Below, piece by piece: positions 45,832 through 53,712 of a stretch of 64,000 nucleotides of DNA. The position numbers were made by a program, and so were the translations under genes. Every line of letters begins with the position of its first letter. Within the stretch, counting starts at the first letter, position 1. The notes beneath the pieces were generated by a model. The model worked only from the letters and a program-made list of their open reading frames with translations, had not been told where the DNA came from and made no database searches. The stretch covers positions 186,001 through 250,000 of the forward strand of contig NZ_CP107995.1 in the NCBI RefSeq assembly GCF_036116635.1. Direction: 5' to 3'. This DNA is from Amycolatopsis sp. NBC_00345. Lineage in GTDB: Bacteria > Actinomycetota > Actinomycetes > Mycobacteriales > Pseudonocardiaceae.

Positions 45832-46548
45832 TCAGAGGCGGCGCAGGACCGCGACGACCTTGCCCAGGATCGTGGCGTCGTCGCCGGGGATCGGCTCGTA
45901 CGCGTCGTTGTGCGGCATCAGCCAGATGTGGCCGTCCTTGCGCTTGAACGTCTTCACGGTGGCCTCGCCGTCGATCATCGCCGCGACGATCTCGCCGTTG
46001 TCGGCCGTCGGCTGCTGGCGGACGACCACCCAGTCGCCGTTGGTGATGGCCGCGTCGACCATCGAGTCCCCGGTGACGCTCAGCAGGAACAGCTCGCCCT
46101 CGCCGACGATCTCGCGCGGCAGCGGGAAAACATCCTCGATGGCCTGCTCCGCGAGCACCGGCCCGCCCGCGGCGATCCGGCCCACCAGCGGCACGTACGC
46201 CGCCTTCGGCATGGACGGCTGCTGGTCGATGTCGATGCCCATCGGGTTGTCGTCGGTGGTCGACAGCACGCCGACCGCGCGCGGCCGGTTCGCGTCCCGG
46301 CGCAGATAACCCTTGCGCTGCAACGCGCGCAGCTGGTGCGACACCGACGAGGTCGAGGTGAGCCCCACGGCCTCGCCGATCTCCCGGACGCTCGGCGGGT
46401 AGCCGAACCGGCTCACCCAGGTCCGGATCACGTCCAGCACCTGCTGCTGACGCACGGTGAGCGCGTCGTCCACGTCGTAGACCTCGGGAAGGGCGCTCAC
46501 CTTGCCCGGGCCACCGGGCGTGGTGCCCGCCTTGCTCTCCTTGGCCAC
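45832..46548 (-). CDS. lexA: SOS repressor LexA
   Basis: 238 residues from GTG 46548 (GGAGGAAA site). N-terminal winged helix (about 30-95: LTVRQQQVLDVIRTWVSRFGYPPSVREIGEAVGLTS) binds SOS boxes; C-terminal S24 domain carries the self-cleavage Ala-Gly (GRIAAGGPVLA), nucleophile Ser in SVTGDSMVDAAI and general-base Lys in ATVKTFKRKD. RecA filaments stimulate cleavage. It is divergent from the LysM gene, with SOS boxes between. Confidence 0.98.
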   Translation of the reverse strand: MAKESKAGTTPGGPGKVSALPEVYDVDDALTVRQQQVLDVIRTWVSRFGYPPSVREIGEAVGLTSTSSVSHQLRALQRKGYLRRDANRPRAVGVLSTTDDNPMGIDIDQQPSMPKAAYVPLVGRIAAGGPVLAEQAIEDVFPLPREIVGEGELFLLSVTGDSMVDAAITNGDWVVVRQQPTADNGEIVAAMIDGEATVKTFKRKDGHIWLMPHNDAYEPIPGDDATILGKVVAVLRRL

Positions 46549-46700
46549 TGCGTTTCCTCCAGCCGTCCCGCGGCCGCCACGAGGGCGGGCCGCGCGTTCC
46601 GCGTGCGCCGGCCGGCACCCGCTGCTGCGGGCGCGCTCGCCGACGACATCTGCCCGGCAGATGTCCTGGTGACCGACGTTAGCCGTCAGTAACGACGATT

Positions 46701-46716
46701 TCAAACATCTGTTCGA
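46701..46716. promoter_or_regulatory. SOS box, lexA side
   Basis: TCAAACATCTGTTCGA: one mismatch to the palindromic TCGAAC-N4-GTTCGA consensus. About 150 bases upstream of lexA, suitable for autorepression. Confidence 0.7.
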
Positions 46717-46740
46717 TCGACACGCCGTGTCCTCTCGATT

Positions 46741-46763
46741 TTGTCGGTGCGGGGTGGTAGACC
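46741..46763 (+). promoter_or_regulatory. RecA-NDp-like promoter of the LysM gene
   Basis: TTGTCGGTG (46741-46749), eight bases, TAGACC (46758-46763). Nine of nine bases match the upstream consensus element, and the TA of the downstream one is in place, though the final T is a C. It lies just before the second SOS box. Confidence 0.65.
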
Positions 46764-46780
46764 TTCGCACGGGCGTTCGA

Positions 46781-46796
46781 TAGAACGCCTGTTCGA
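46781..46796. promoter_or_regulatory. SOS box, LysM side
   Basis: TAGAACGCCTGTTCGA: GAAC-N4-GTTC core with one or two outer mismatches to the consensus. About 80 bases before the LysM gene and downstream of its RecA-NDp motif, so LexA could block its transcription. Confidence 0.7.
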
Positions 46797-46875
46797 CCTA
46801 ATCCACATCGTCGCCGGTGAGGGCGTCGCGCGGGGCTGGGTTCGAACCGAACAGCAGGTAACGAGGAGGTTCGCC

Positions 46876-47382
46876 ATGTCGATCCTGGCCGACCGCGGGC
46901 TGGTCCGCCCGCTTCGCCCCGTCCGTCAGGTCGCCCCTGCCCGCCGCGACGTCGCGCCGGGCCCTTCCGCCCCGGCGCGAGTGGCGCGCGAGCGCCGCGG
47001 CGAGCCGCTGCGGCCACCGACCCGCGCGCGTGTCGTCGCGGGCCGCAAGGGCACCGCCGCCGCGTGCGCCGAGGCGCGCCGGCCAGCCGTCCGCTGGCCG
47101 TGGCTGCTCGCCATCGCCGCGGCCGCCTGCCTGGTGGTCACCGCTCTCGGTGTCTTCGGCGCGGGCGCACCGGGTGGCGCGGTCCCGTCCCGCACCGCTT
47201 CAGTGTCGGTCGAGCAGGGCGACACCCTGTCCGCGATCGCCGCCCGGTTCGCCCCCGACAGCGACCAGGATGCCGTGGTGACGCGCATCAAACAGCTCAA
47301 CAACCTGGATGGCGCCGTCCTGACCCCAGGGCTGCCCCTCACCGTGCCGGTCGCCGGCGGCGGTGCCGGGCTGGGTTCCTGA
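46876..47382 (+). CDS. LysM-domain protein divergent from lexA (Rv2719c/ChiZ-like)
   Basis: 168 residues from ATG 46876 (GAGGAGG upstream). A basic, Pro/Arg-rich N-terminal cytoplasmic tail (about 1-75), one transmembrane helix (WPWLLAIAAAACLVVTALGVF, about 75-95), and a C-terminal LysM domain (SVEQGDTLSAIAARF...RIKQLNNLDG) outside. Position and architecture match mycobacterial Rv2719c, a damage-induced protein that affects septum formation. Two damage-type promoters upstream agree. It likely delays division during repair; that role is inferred from the homologue. Confidence 0.88.
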   Translation: MSILADRGLVRPLRPVRQVAPARRDVAPGPSAPARVARERRGEPLRPPTRARVVAGRKGTAAACAEARRPAVRWPWLLAIAAAACLVVTALGVFGAGAPGGAVPSRTASVSVEQGDTLSAIAARFAPDSDQDAVVTRIKQLNNLDGAVLTPGLPLTVPVAGGGAGLGS

Positions 47383-47583
47383 ACTCCGTGACGTTGTGAC
47401 GGCTGTGCTGGATAGAGGCCGACGTGGGCGATCGTGGCGACGTGGGCATCTTCGCGTCGAGGAGAAGGCTGCCAATGGGTGGAGGAGAAGCTTGCCGATG
47501 GCGTGAGCTGCCGGGCCGGAGGTGGCTCGCGGGGGAGGTGTCCCAGCGATGGCGGCTCCTCTGATGGAGGACGGAGATGGTTC

Positions 47584-47609
47584 CTCTGATGGGGATAGCC
47601 CCATCAGAG
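47584..47609. terminator. Perfect hairpin after the LysM gene
   Basis: CTCTGATGGGG (47584-47594), ATAG loop, CCCCATCAGAG (47599-47609). Strong 11-bp stem with a tetraloop, about 200 bases after the LysM stop. It may be a terminator or part of an unannotated small RNA. Confidence 0.5.
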
Positions 47610-47681
47610 ATGGCTCGCCACCACGGAGGTGCTCCCCGGCAGTGGAGGCAGATCCACCGCCCGCCGGATTCTCCGCCTCGT

Positions 47682-47795
47682 GACCGCCCGGACTGCCACG
47701 ACCGCCCGGCTACCACGACCGCCCGGGCTGCCGAGGCCACTCGGACTTTCTACGCCCACCGCGACTGCCCGGATCACTTCGACCGCCCGGACTGC
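47682..47795. repeat. Degenerate 17-18-bp repeats
   Basis: GACCGCCCGGACTGCCAC-like units begin at 47682, 47700 and 47717 (adjacent) and 47780; a partial copy GACCGCCCGGATCCGTCCGG is near 47951. Substitutions between units. Function unknown. Confidence 0.6.
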
Positions 47796-48056
47796 CCGGA
47801 CTACTCGGCGCGTCCTCTCCGACTCGGGTTGATGCCCGCCGCTCCGCAGCCCCGATTCCCCCGCGCCATCACAGCCCGGACCCGCCCCGCGCGCCCTCTC
47901 GGAACCAGCCGATGTTCGCCGCTCCACAGTCCCATCGCCCCAGCCCGTGACCGCCCGGATCCGTCCGGTCGCGGACCGGGCTCGGACGCCCGTCACCCTG
48001 TGGGGTCCTTCTTGCCCCGTGGCTTGCGTGCGGCCCCGGGGCGACCTAAGGTCTGC

Positions 48057-48073
48057 CCCTATATCTAGTAGTT
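48057..48073. promoter_or_regulatory. Candidate NrdR box upstream of nrdRJ
   Basis: CCCTATATCTAGTAGTT resembles the AT-rich actinobacterial NrdR box (two boxes about 31 bases apart are usual). A second box near 48095 is not clear. Repression by NrdR of its own operon would be expected. Confidence 0.45.
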
Positions 48074-48118
48074 ACACCGCTGTAGTTGGTCCACAGGTTG
48101 GGGTAGACTCGGTGGCAG

Positions 48119-48127
48119 TTGTCCACA
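48119..48127 (+). promoter_or_regulatory. DnaA-box-like site upstream of nrdRJ
   Basis: TTGTCCACA is a perfect actinobacterial DnaA box. A near copy CTGTCCACA is at 48151-48159, and TGGTCCACA near 48086. They lie between the candidate NrdR box and nrdR. Confidence 0.4.
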
Positions 48128-48273
48128 GCTGACCGGCGTTCACCCACCGGCTGTCCACATGTCGATCACCAGGCACGGGGCCGTGCGGGGTGGTCGTGAC
48201 CCAGGCCGTAGCGTGGCGGCAGGGGCCGGGCGGCGAAGGAATCGGCCGGTGCGGAGGGGAAGGTGATCGGCGG

Positions 48274-48765
48274 ATGAGGTGCCCGTTCTGCCGGCATGCG
48301 GACTCTCGGGTCGTCGACTCCCGAGAGGTGGATGAGGGTCAGGCGATCCGGCGGCGGCGCTCGTGTGCGCAGTGCGGCCGGCGCTTCACCACGTCGGAGA
48401 CGATGGTGCTCGCCGTCGTCAAGCGGTCCGGCGTCACCGAGCAGTTCAGCCGGGACAAGGTCGTGAACGGCGTCCGCCGGGCGTGCCAAGGCCGGCCGGT
48501 CGACGACGACGCGCTGCAGAAGCTCGCGCAGCGCGTGGAGGAGTCGATCCGCTCCGCCGGGCTGGCGGAGATCCCGAGTCACGAGGTCGGCCTGGCGATC
48601 CTGGGCCCGCTGCGTGAGCTCGACGGGGTCGCCTACCTCCGGTTCGCCAGCGTCTACCGCTCGTTCTCCTCGGTCGAGGACTTCGAGAAGGAGATCTCCG
48701 ACCTGCGCGAGGCCATGGCGGGTGCTGCTGCGGAAGAAGAAGGCGAGCGCGCCGAAGGCGATTGA
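48274..48765 (+). CDS. nrdR: Transcriptional repressor NrdR
   Basis: 163 residues from ATG 48274. N-terminal zinc finger (CPFC and CAQC around residues 3-34) and an ATP-cone (about 46-136), which senses ATP/dATP so that NrdR represses ribonucleotide-reductase genes when dATP is high. The C-terminal tail is acidic (GAAAEEEGERAEGD). nrdJ follows 40 bases later, so they form an operon. Confidence 0.97.
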   Translation: MRCPFCRHADSRVVDSREVDEGQAIRRRRSCAQCGRRFTTSETMVLAVVKRSGVTEQFSRDKVVNGVRRACQGRPVDDDALQKLAQRVEESIRSAGLAEIPSHEVGLAILGPLRELDGVAYLRFASVYRSFSSVEDFEKEISDLREAMAGAAAEEEGERAEGD

Positions 48766-48805
48766 GAGTCGCCGGCTGCGCGCGGGAGCAAGGGGATGAG
48801 ACCCG

Positions 48806-51631
48806 ATGACCGAAACCGTGGGAACCGGCGCAGCGACGGCCGGGCGTGGCAAGAAGAAGTCCAGTGGCGGCGGGCTGACCGTCGAGCGGGTCTTCACCAC
48901 CGACGGCGTGCACCCGTATGACGAGGTCGCCTGGGAGCAGCGCGACGTCGTGATGACCAACTGGCGCGACGGCAGCGTGAACTTCGAGCAGCGCGGGGTC
49001 GAGTTCCCCGGCTCCTGGTCGGTCAACGCCACCAACATCGTCACCAGCAAGTACTTCCGCGGCGCGGTCGGTTCGCCGCAGCGCGAGAGCAGCCTCAAGC
49101 AGCTCATCGACCGCGTGGTGAAGACCTACGTCAAGGCCGCGGCCGACAACGCCTACTTCGCCACCCCGGGCGACCTCGAGGTCTTCGAGCACGAGCTCAC
49201 CTGGATGCTGCTGCACCAGGTCTTCAGCTTCAACTCGCCGGTCTGGTTCAACGTCGGCACGGCGTCGAAGCAGCAGGTGTCCGCCTGCTTCATCCTGGCC
49301 GTCGACGACACGATGGAGTCGATCCTCAACTGGTACCGCGAGGAGGGCCTGATCTTCAAGGGCGGCTCCGGCGCGGGACTCAACCTCTCCCGCATCCGCT
49401 CCTCGAAGGAGCTGCTGACCTCCGGCGGCACCGCGTCCGGCCCGGTGTCGTTCATGCGCGGCGCCGACGCGTCCGCGGGCACGATCAAGTCCGGCGGCGC
49501 CACACGCCGCGCGGCGAAGATGGTCGTGCTCGACGTCGACCACCCGGACATCGAGGAGTTCATCCAGACCAAGGCGCGCGAAGAGGCGAAGATCAAGGTC
49601 CTCCGCGACGCCGGGTTCGACATGGACCTCTCCGGCGCCGACATCTCCTCGGTGCAGTACCAGAACGCCAACAACTCGGTCCGCGTCTCCGACGAGTTCA
49701 TGCAGGCGGTCGAGACCGAGGGGCAGTTCGCCCTCCGCGCCCGGCTCACCGGCGAGGAGATCGAGCGCCTCGACGCGAAGAAGCTGTTCCGCACCCTGGC
49801 GCAGGCGGCGTGGGAGTGCGCCGACCCCGGCGTACAGTACGACGGCACGATCAACGACTGGCACACCTGCCCGGAGTCCGGCCGGATCACCGCGTCCAAC
49901 CCGTGCAGCGAGTACATGCACCTGGACAACTCCAGCTGCAACCTGGCGTCGCTGAACCTGCTGAAGTTCGTCTCGGCCGAGGGCACGTTCGACGCGCCGC
50001 TGTTCGCGAAGGCCGTCGAGCTGGTCATCACCGCGATGGACGTCTCGATCTGCTTCGCCGACTTCCCGACCGACCCGATCGGCGAGACCACCCGCAAGTT
50101 CCGCCAGCTGGGCATCGGCTACGCCAACCTCGGCGCCCTGCTGATGGCGCTGGGCCACGCGTACGACTCCGAGGGCGGCCGGGCGCTCGCCGCGGCGATC
50201 ACCTCGCTGATGACCGGGGTGTCCTACCGGCGTTCGGCCGAGCTGGCCAAGGCCGTTGGCGCGTATGAGGGTTATGCCCGCAACGCCGCGGCGCACCAGC
50301 GGGTGATGCGCAAGCACGCGGCGGCGAACGAGCTGGTCCGCACGCACCATTCGAACGACGCGGCGGTCCGCGCGCTGGCGAGCGAGGAGTGGCGGCGCGG
50401 CAACGAGCTGGGCGAGCGGCACGGCTGGCGCAACGCGCAGGCCTCGGTGCTCGCGCCCACCGGCACCATCGGCTTCATGATGGACTGCGACACCACGGGC
50501 ATCGAGCCGGACTTCTCGCTGGTGAAGTTCAAGAAGCTCGTCGGCGGCGGCTCGATGCAGATCGTCAACCAGACGGTGCCGCGCGCGCTCGAGGTGCTGG
50601 GCTACCCGGGCGAGCAGGTCGAGGCGATCGTCGAGTACGTGGCGCAGCACGGCCACGTGGTCGACGCGCCGGGCCTGCGCCCCGAGCACTACGAGGTGTT
50701 CGACTGCGCGGTCGGCGAGCGCTCGATCGCGCCGATGGGCCACGTCCGGATGATGGCCGCGGTGCAGCCGTTCCTGTCCGGCGCCATCTCCAAGACGGTG
50801 AACATGCCGGAGTCGGCCACCGTCGAAGAGGTCGAGGAAATCTACTTCCAGGGCTGGAAGCTGGGACTCAAGGCGCTCGCGATCTACCGCGACAACTGCA
50901 AGGTCGGCCAGCCGCTCTCCACCGGCAAGAAGAAGGAGGAGACGGCCGAGGCCGAGCCGGAGAAGGTCGTCGAGTACCGCCCGGTGCGCCGTCGCCTGCC
51001 GAAGAAGCGCCCGAGCCAGACGGTGTCCTTCACCGTCGGCGGCGCCGAGGGCTACCTGCACGCCGGCTCGTACCCGGACGACGGCCTCGGCGAGATCTTC
51101 GTGAAGCTCGGCAAGCAGGGCTCCACCCTGTCGGGCGTGATGGACGCGTTCTCGATGTCGATCTCGGTGGGCCTGCAGTACGGCATCCCGCTGGAGTTCT
51201 ACGTCTCGAAGTTCTCCAACCTGCGCTTCGAGCCGGCGGGCATGACCGACGACCCGGACATCCGGATCGCGACCAGCGTGATGGACTACCTGTTCCGCCG
51301 CCTGGCCCTGGACTACCTGCCGTACGAGAAGCGTTCGCAGCTCGGCATCTTCACCGCCGACGAGCGCTCGGCCGAGGTCGAGGCGAACTACGGCGGGCAG
51401 AACGTGGACCTGGAAGCGTTGCGCACCAGCGTCGACTCGTCCTCGGCGCAGGTGGAGAAGTCCACTTCGGACTCTTCCCCGCGTGACGCGCAGAGCACGG
51501 CCGAGCTGATGGAACTCCACCTGGGCAAGGCCGCGGACGCGCCGCTGTGCATGACCTGCGGCACCAAGATGCGCCCCGCGGGCTCCTGCTACGCCTGCGA
51601 AGGCTGCGGCGCCACCTCCGGCTGCAGCTGA
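48806..51631 (+). CDS. nrdJ: Vitamin B12-dependent ribonucleoside-diphosphate reductase
   Basis: 941 residues from ATG 48806. Class II reductase that makes dNTP precursors using adenosylcobalamin. Seen: substrate-loop and cysteine motifs (QVSACFILAVDD, SNPCSEYMHLDNSSCNLASLNLLKF), the catalytic region APTGTIGFMMDCDTTGIEPDFSLV, and a C-terminal zinc-like cluster CGTKMRPAGSCYACEGCG with GCS end that shuttles reducing equivalents. Oxygen-independent supply of dNTPs; NrdR is encoded just upstream. No B12 riboswitch is present in the leader. Confidence 0.98.
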   Translation: MTETVGTGAATAGRGKKKSSGGGLTVERVFTTDGVHPYDEVAWEQRDVVMTNWRDGSVNFEQRGVEFPGSWSVNATNIVTSKYFRGAVGSPQRESSLKQLIDRVVKTYVKAAADNAYFATPGDLEVFEHELTWMLLHQVFSFNSPVWFNVGTASKQQVSACFILAVDDTMESILNWYREEGLIFKGGSGAGLNLSRIRSSKELLTSGGTASGPVSFMRGADASAGTIKSGGATRRAAKMVVLDVDHPDIEEFIQTKAREEAKIKVLRDAGFDMDLSGADISSVQYQNANNSVRVSDEFMQAVETEGQFALRARLTGEEIERLDAKKLFRTLAQAAWECADPGVQYDGTINDWHTCPESGRITASNPCSEYMHLDNSSCNLASLNLLKFVSAEGTFDAPLFAKAVELVITAMDVSICFADFPTDPIGETTRKFRQLGIGYANLGALLMALGHAYDSEGGRALAAAITSLMTGVSYRRSAELAKAVGAYEGYARNAAAHQRVMRKHAAANELVRTHHSNDAAVRALASEEWRRGNELGERHGWRNAQASVLAPTGTIGFMMDCDTTGIEPDFSLVKFKKLVGGGSMQIVNQTVPRALEVLGYPGEQVEAIVEYVAQHGHVVDAPGLRPEHYEVFDCAVGERSIAPMGHVRMMAAVQPFLSGAISKTVNMPESATVEEVEEIYFQGWKLGLKALAIYRDNCKVGQPLSTGKKKEETAEAEPEKVVEYRPVRRRLPKKRPSQTVSFTVGGAEGYLHAGSYPDDGLGEIFVKLGKQGSTLSGVMDAFSMSISVGLQYGIPLEFYVSKFSNLRFEPAGMTDDPDIRIATSVMDYLFRRLALDYLPYEKRSQLGIFTADERSAEVEANYGGQNVDLEALRTSVDSSSAQVEKSTSDSSPRDAQSTAELMELHLGKAADAPLCMTCGTKMRPAGSCYACEGCGATSGCS

Positions 51632-51662
51632 GAACATCTGACGGTAGGTGAAGTGGCTGGTC

Positions 51663-51694
51663 AGAGCCGGGGTGGCGGTTGCCGCCCCGGCTCT
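51663..51694 (+). terminator. Terminator after nrdJ
   Basis: Arms of 14 bases, AGAGCCGGGGTGGC (51663-51676) and GCCGCCCCGGCTCT (51681-51694), one G-U pair, GGTT loop. Confidence 0.85.
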
Positions 51695-51732
51695 GCCATG
51701 TCTGTTCGTGGTTGCACTCAACGCAACATTCG

Positions 51733-51772
51733 CCAGCATAAGTACGTCACGTACTTGACGTACTTATGCTGG
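51733..51772. promoter_or_regulatory. 17-bp perfect inverted repeat upstream of the toxin-antitoxin-like pair
   Basis: CCAGCATAAGTACGTCA (51733-51749) is followed by CGTACT and its exact inverse complement (51756-51772). GTACGTCA/TGACGTAC units nest inside. It lies about 35 bases before the start codon at 51808. Likely an operator for autorepression. Confidence 0.75.
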
Positions 51773-51807
51773 AAGGGCATCCTGGTGAGGATCACGGGGA
51801 GGCTGAC

Positions 51808-52224
51808 ATGTCTGCTGTCCACTACGACAGCTACACCGATGCGCGCGCACATCTGAAGGACTTGCTGGATGCCGCCGAGAAGGGGCGAGTCGCCACCGTT
51901 CGGCGTGACTCCGCAACGACCGCAGTTGTGGATGTCGAACGGCTGCGTCACTTCCTCGCGTCGATCGTTCCGTCGCACACCCAGGTCGTCCCAGAGGCCG
52001 GTGGTTGGTCGGTGTTCATTCCGGGGCTGCCGGTGGCTGCGGATGGCTCGTCGTTCGACGAGGCGGTCGACGAGATGGTCGACGCCCTGCGGGAGTATGC
52101 GCAGGATTGGCAGGAGCGTCTGCTGGATGCTCCGAACCACCGTGACAACTGGGGATTGGTGCAGCTGATCAGCTTCAGTGACGACGGGCAACTGCGTGAC
52201 TGGCTTGTCGGTGCCGCGCGGTGA
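51808..52224 (+). CDS. Antitoxin-like protein (Phd-like N-terminus, HicB-like middle)
   Basis: 138 residues from ATG 51808 (GGGGAGGCTGAC upstream). N-terminal YTDARAHLKDLLDAAEKGRVATVRRDS...VVDVERLRHFL matches the Phd/YefM DNA-binding antitoxin fold. The middle WSVFIPGLPVAADGSSFDEAVDEMVDALREYAQDW resembles the HicB-type partial RNase-H-like fold. The gene follows the 17-bp inverted repeat and its TGA overlaps the GTG of the partner. Function as antitoxin is inferred from architecture and linkage. Confidence 0.75.
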   Translation: MSAVHYDSYTDARAHLKDLLDAAEKGRVATVRRDSATTAVVDVERLRHFLASIVPSHTQVVPEAGGWSVFIPGLPVAADGSSFDEAVDEMVDALREYAQDWQERLLDAPNHRDNWGLVQLISFSDDGQLRDWLVGAAR

Positions 52225-52649
52225 CTTCGTGGCCGCAGCCAACCCGCAAGGATCACGAGACGTTCTGCCAGGCAGAGGAATGGCGCCGAGTGCGCGACGC
52301 TCGCGGGTGGACCGGAACGCATCACGTCACTTACGAACTCGATCTTGTCGACAGCAGGATTCTGCGTACTCGCATCTCGCACCCGGTGGACCGTAGCGGC
52401 TACGGACCGGGCATATGGAAGCACATTCTCCGCGATCAGCTCGAAGTGGAGGAACCTGTGTTCTGGTCGTGCGTGCAGGACGGCATCAAGCCGGCTCGCG
52501 GGACACCTGAGCCGCCGGCGCAGGCCCTGCCTGCCGACCTCGTGCACATGCTGATCTCGCGTGTCGGCCTCGACGAGGCCGAGGTGGCCGGGATGAGCAA
52601 GGGTGAGGCGGTCGCCAGGATTCAGAGCTACTGGACCGAGGGCGCCTGA
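52221..52649 (+). CDS. HicA-like toxin candidate
   Basis: 142 residues from GTG 52221 (GTGA overlap with the antitoxin). The segment WRRVRDARGWTGTHHVTYEL with TRISHP and IWKHILRDQL resembles the HicA dsRNA-binding fold (GSHH...; here GTHH) with a possible catalytic His. It continues with an unusual ~60-residue C-terminal extension (PADLVHMLISRVGLDEAEVAGMSKGEAVARIQSYW). HicA toxins cut mRNA; that activity is untested here. The gene order, antitoxin first, is opposite to classic hicAB. Confidence 0.65.
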   Translation: MTSWPQPTRKDHETFCQAEEWRRVRDARGWTGTHHVTYELDLVDSRILRTRISHPVDRSGYGPGIWKHILRDQLEVEEPVFWSCVQDGIKPARGTPEPPAQALPADLVHMLISRVGLDEAEVAGMSKGEAVARIQSYWTEGA

Positions 52650-52835
52650 TCAGGCCGCAACTGGATGGATAGCGCACGGTACGAATAAGTGCCCTCCACC
52701 AGTGGAACATTTGACCGTGCGGAGCCAAATCGGGGGCTCGCCCTACCCAGAAGAGGCGTGCTGTCCGGATGTCCCCGTTGATCTTGATCGCGAAAACTGA
52801 GTGTGTCCGCATCTCCGAGTGAAGGGACACCCTCT

Positions 52836-53660
52836 GTGGTCAAGCTGAAGTCCGCGCGCCGGCGTACGGCGAGCGTCGTCGCGGTGGCGGTCGCCGGCGC
52901 GGTGTGCGCCACCCTGGTGACGGCCGGCAGCGCCGATGCCATCGTGAAGGGGCAGGACTCCGCGCAGCGCTACTCGTTCATGGCCTCGATCCCGGAGACG
53001 GTGAACGGGACCGGGCAGCACGGCGTCTGCGGGGCGTCCCTGATCGACCCCCAGTGGGTGGTGACGGCGGGGCACTGCGTGGACCCGAAACTGGTGACGC
53101 CGGACGGCACGATCCGTGTCGGCAGTGAGTTCCGGTCCTCCGGGGGCACGGTCCGCCACATCTCGAAGACGGTGACGAACCCCGGTTACCGGCTCAGCGG
53201 CGAGAAGCCGTACAACCAGAACGACATCGCGCTGATCAAGCTCGACCGTCCGGTCGCCGAGCGGCCCATCCGCATGGCCGCCCGGCCTGGCGCGCCCGGC
53301 ACCCCGACCCGGCTCCTCGGCTTCGGCACCGTCCTCGACACCTACGACCTCTCCAAGGCGGCGTACGCGGAACGGCTCCAGGAACTCGACACGCGCCGTG
53401 GCGCCGACGCCGAGTGCGGCCCCGGCTACGCGGGCTGGAGCCGGTTGTGCACGATCAGCCCGAAGCCGGACGCCATGGCGTGCATCGGGGATTCCGGCGG
53501 CCCGCAGATCCGGCGCGGCTTCGACGGCCAGTGGGAACTGATCGGAACCACCTCGGGACCCGGCGACTCGCGTGCGACCTGCGCGGGCGGGCCGGGCCTC
53601 TACAGCAACGTGTCCGCCTTTTCGGGCTGGATCCGGCGGACGGTCCACGTGAACCGCTGA
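52836..53660 (+). CDS. Secreted trypsin-like serine protease (S1)
   Basis: 274 residues from GTG 52836 (an earlier in-frame GTG at 52803 exists). Signal peptide with ASVVAVAVAGAVCATLVTAG; mature enzyme begins near IVKGQDS. Chymotrypsin-fold triad: His in VVTAGHC (about 79), Asp in QNDIALIKL, Ser in CIGDSGGP (about 219). Several Cys pairs as in S1 proteases. The DAxxCIGDSGGP segment allows no sure P1 call. Likely extracellular protein turnover. Confidence 0.93.
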   Translation: MVKLKSARRRTASVVAVAVAGAVCATLVTAGSADAIVKGQDSAQRYSFMASIPETVNGTGQHGVCGASLIDPQWVVTAGHCVDPKLVTPDGTIRVGSEFRSSGGTVRHISKTVTNPGYRLSGEKPYNQNDIALIKLDRPVAERPIRMAARPGAPGTPTRLLGFGTVLDTYDLSKAAYAERLQELDTRRGADAECGPGYAGWSRLCTISPKPDAMACIGDSGGPQIRRGFDGQWELIGTTSGPGDSRATCAGGPGLYSNVSAFSGWIRRTVHVNR

Positions 53661-53712
53661 GCCGTCCGAACGGCTCGTTCGCCGCGTGCCCCGGCTTGGG
53701 CCCCGGTCGCGT

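Larger units (their letters stand above)
47383..48056. other. Long intergenic region downstream of the LysM gene
   Basis: About 670 bases without a convincing gene; one open frame of 163 codons (47577-48068) has no ribosome-binding site and a repeat-driven Arg/Pro composition. It contains a perfect 11-bp hairpin (47584-47609) and degenerate 17-18-bp repeats of the type GACCGCCCGGACTGCCAC (47682, 47700, 47717, 47780). It may be a decayed gene or structural DNA. Confidence 0.5.

Noticed and set aside
47577..48068. 163-codon gene downstream of the LysM gene
   Set aside because: No ribosome-binding site, Arg/Pro/Asp repeats from the degenerate DNA repeats, no family resemblance.
48057..48273. 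Cobalamin riboswitch before nrdRJ
   Set aside because: I found no B12-box-like motif or the multi-stem layout in the leader; control appears to be by NrdR.
48446..51739. A 1097-codon open frame antisense to nrdJ
   Set aside because: It mirrors nrdJ codon structure on the opposite strand; high GC at third positions leaves the antisense frame stop-free. Arg/His/Leu-rich composition and no ribosome-binding site.
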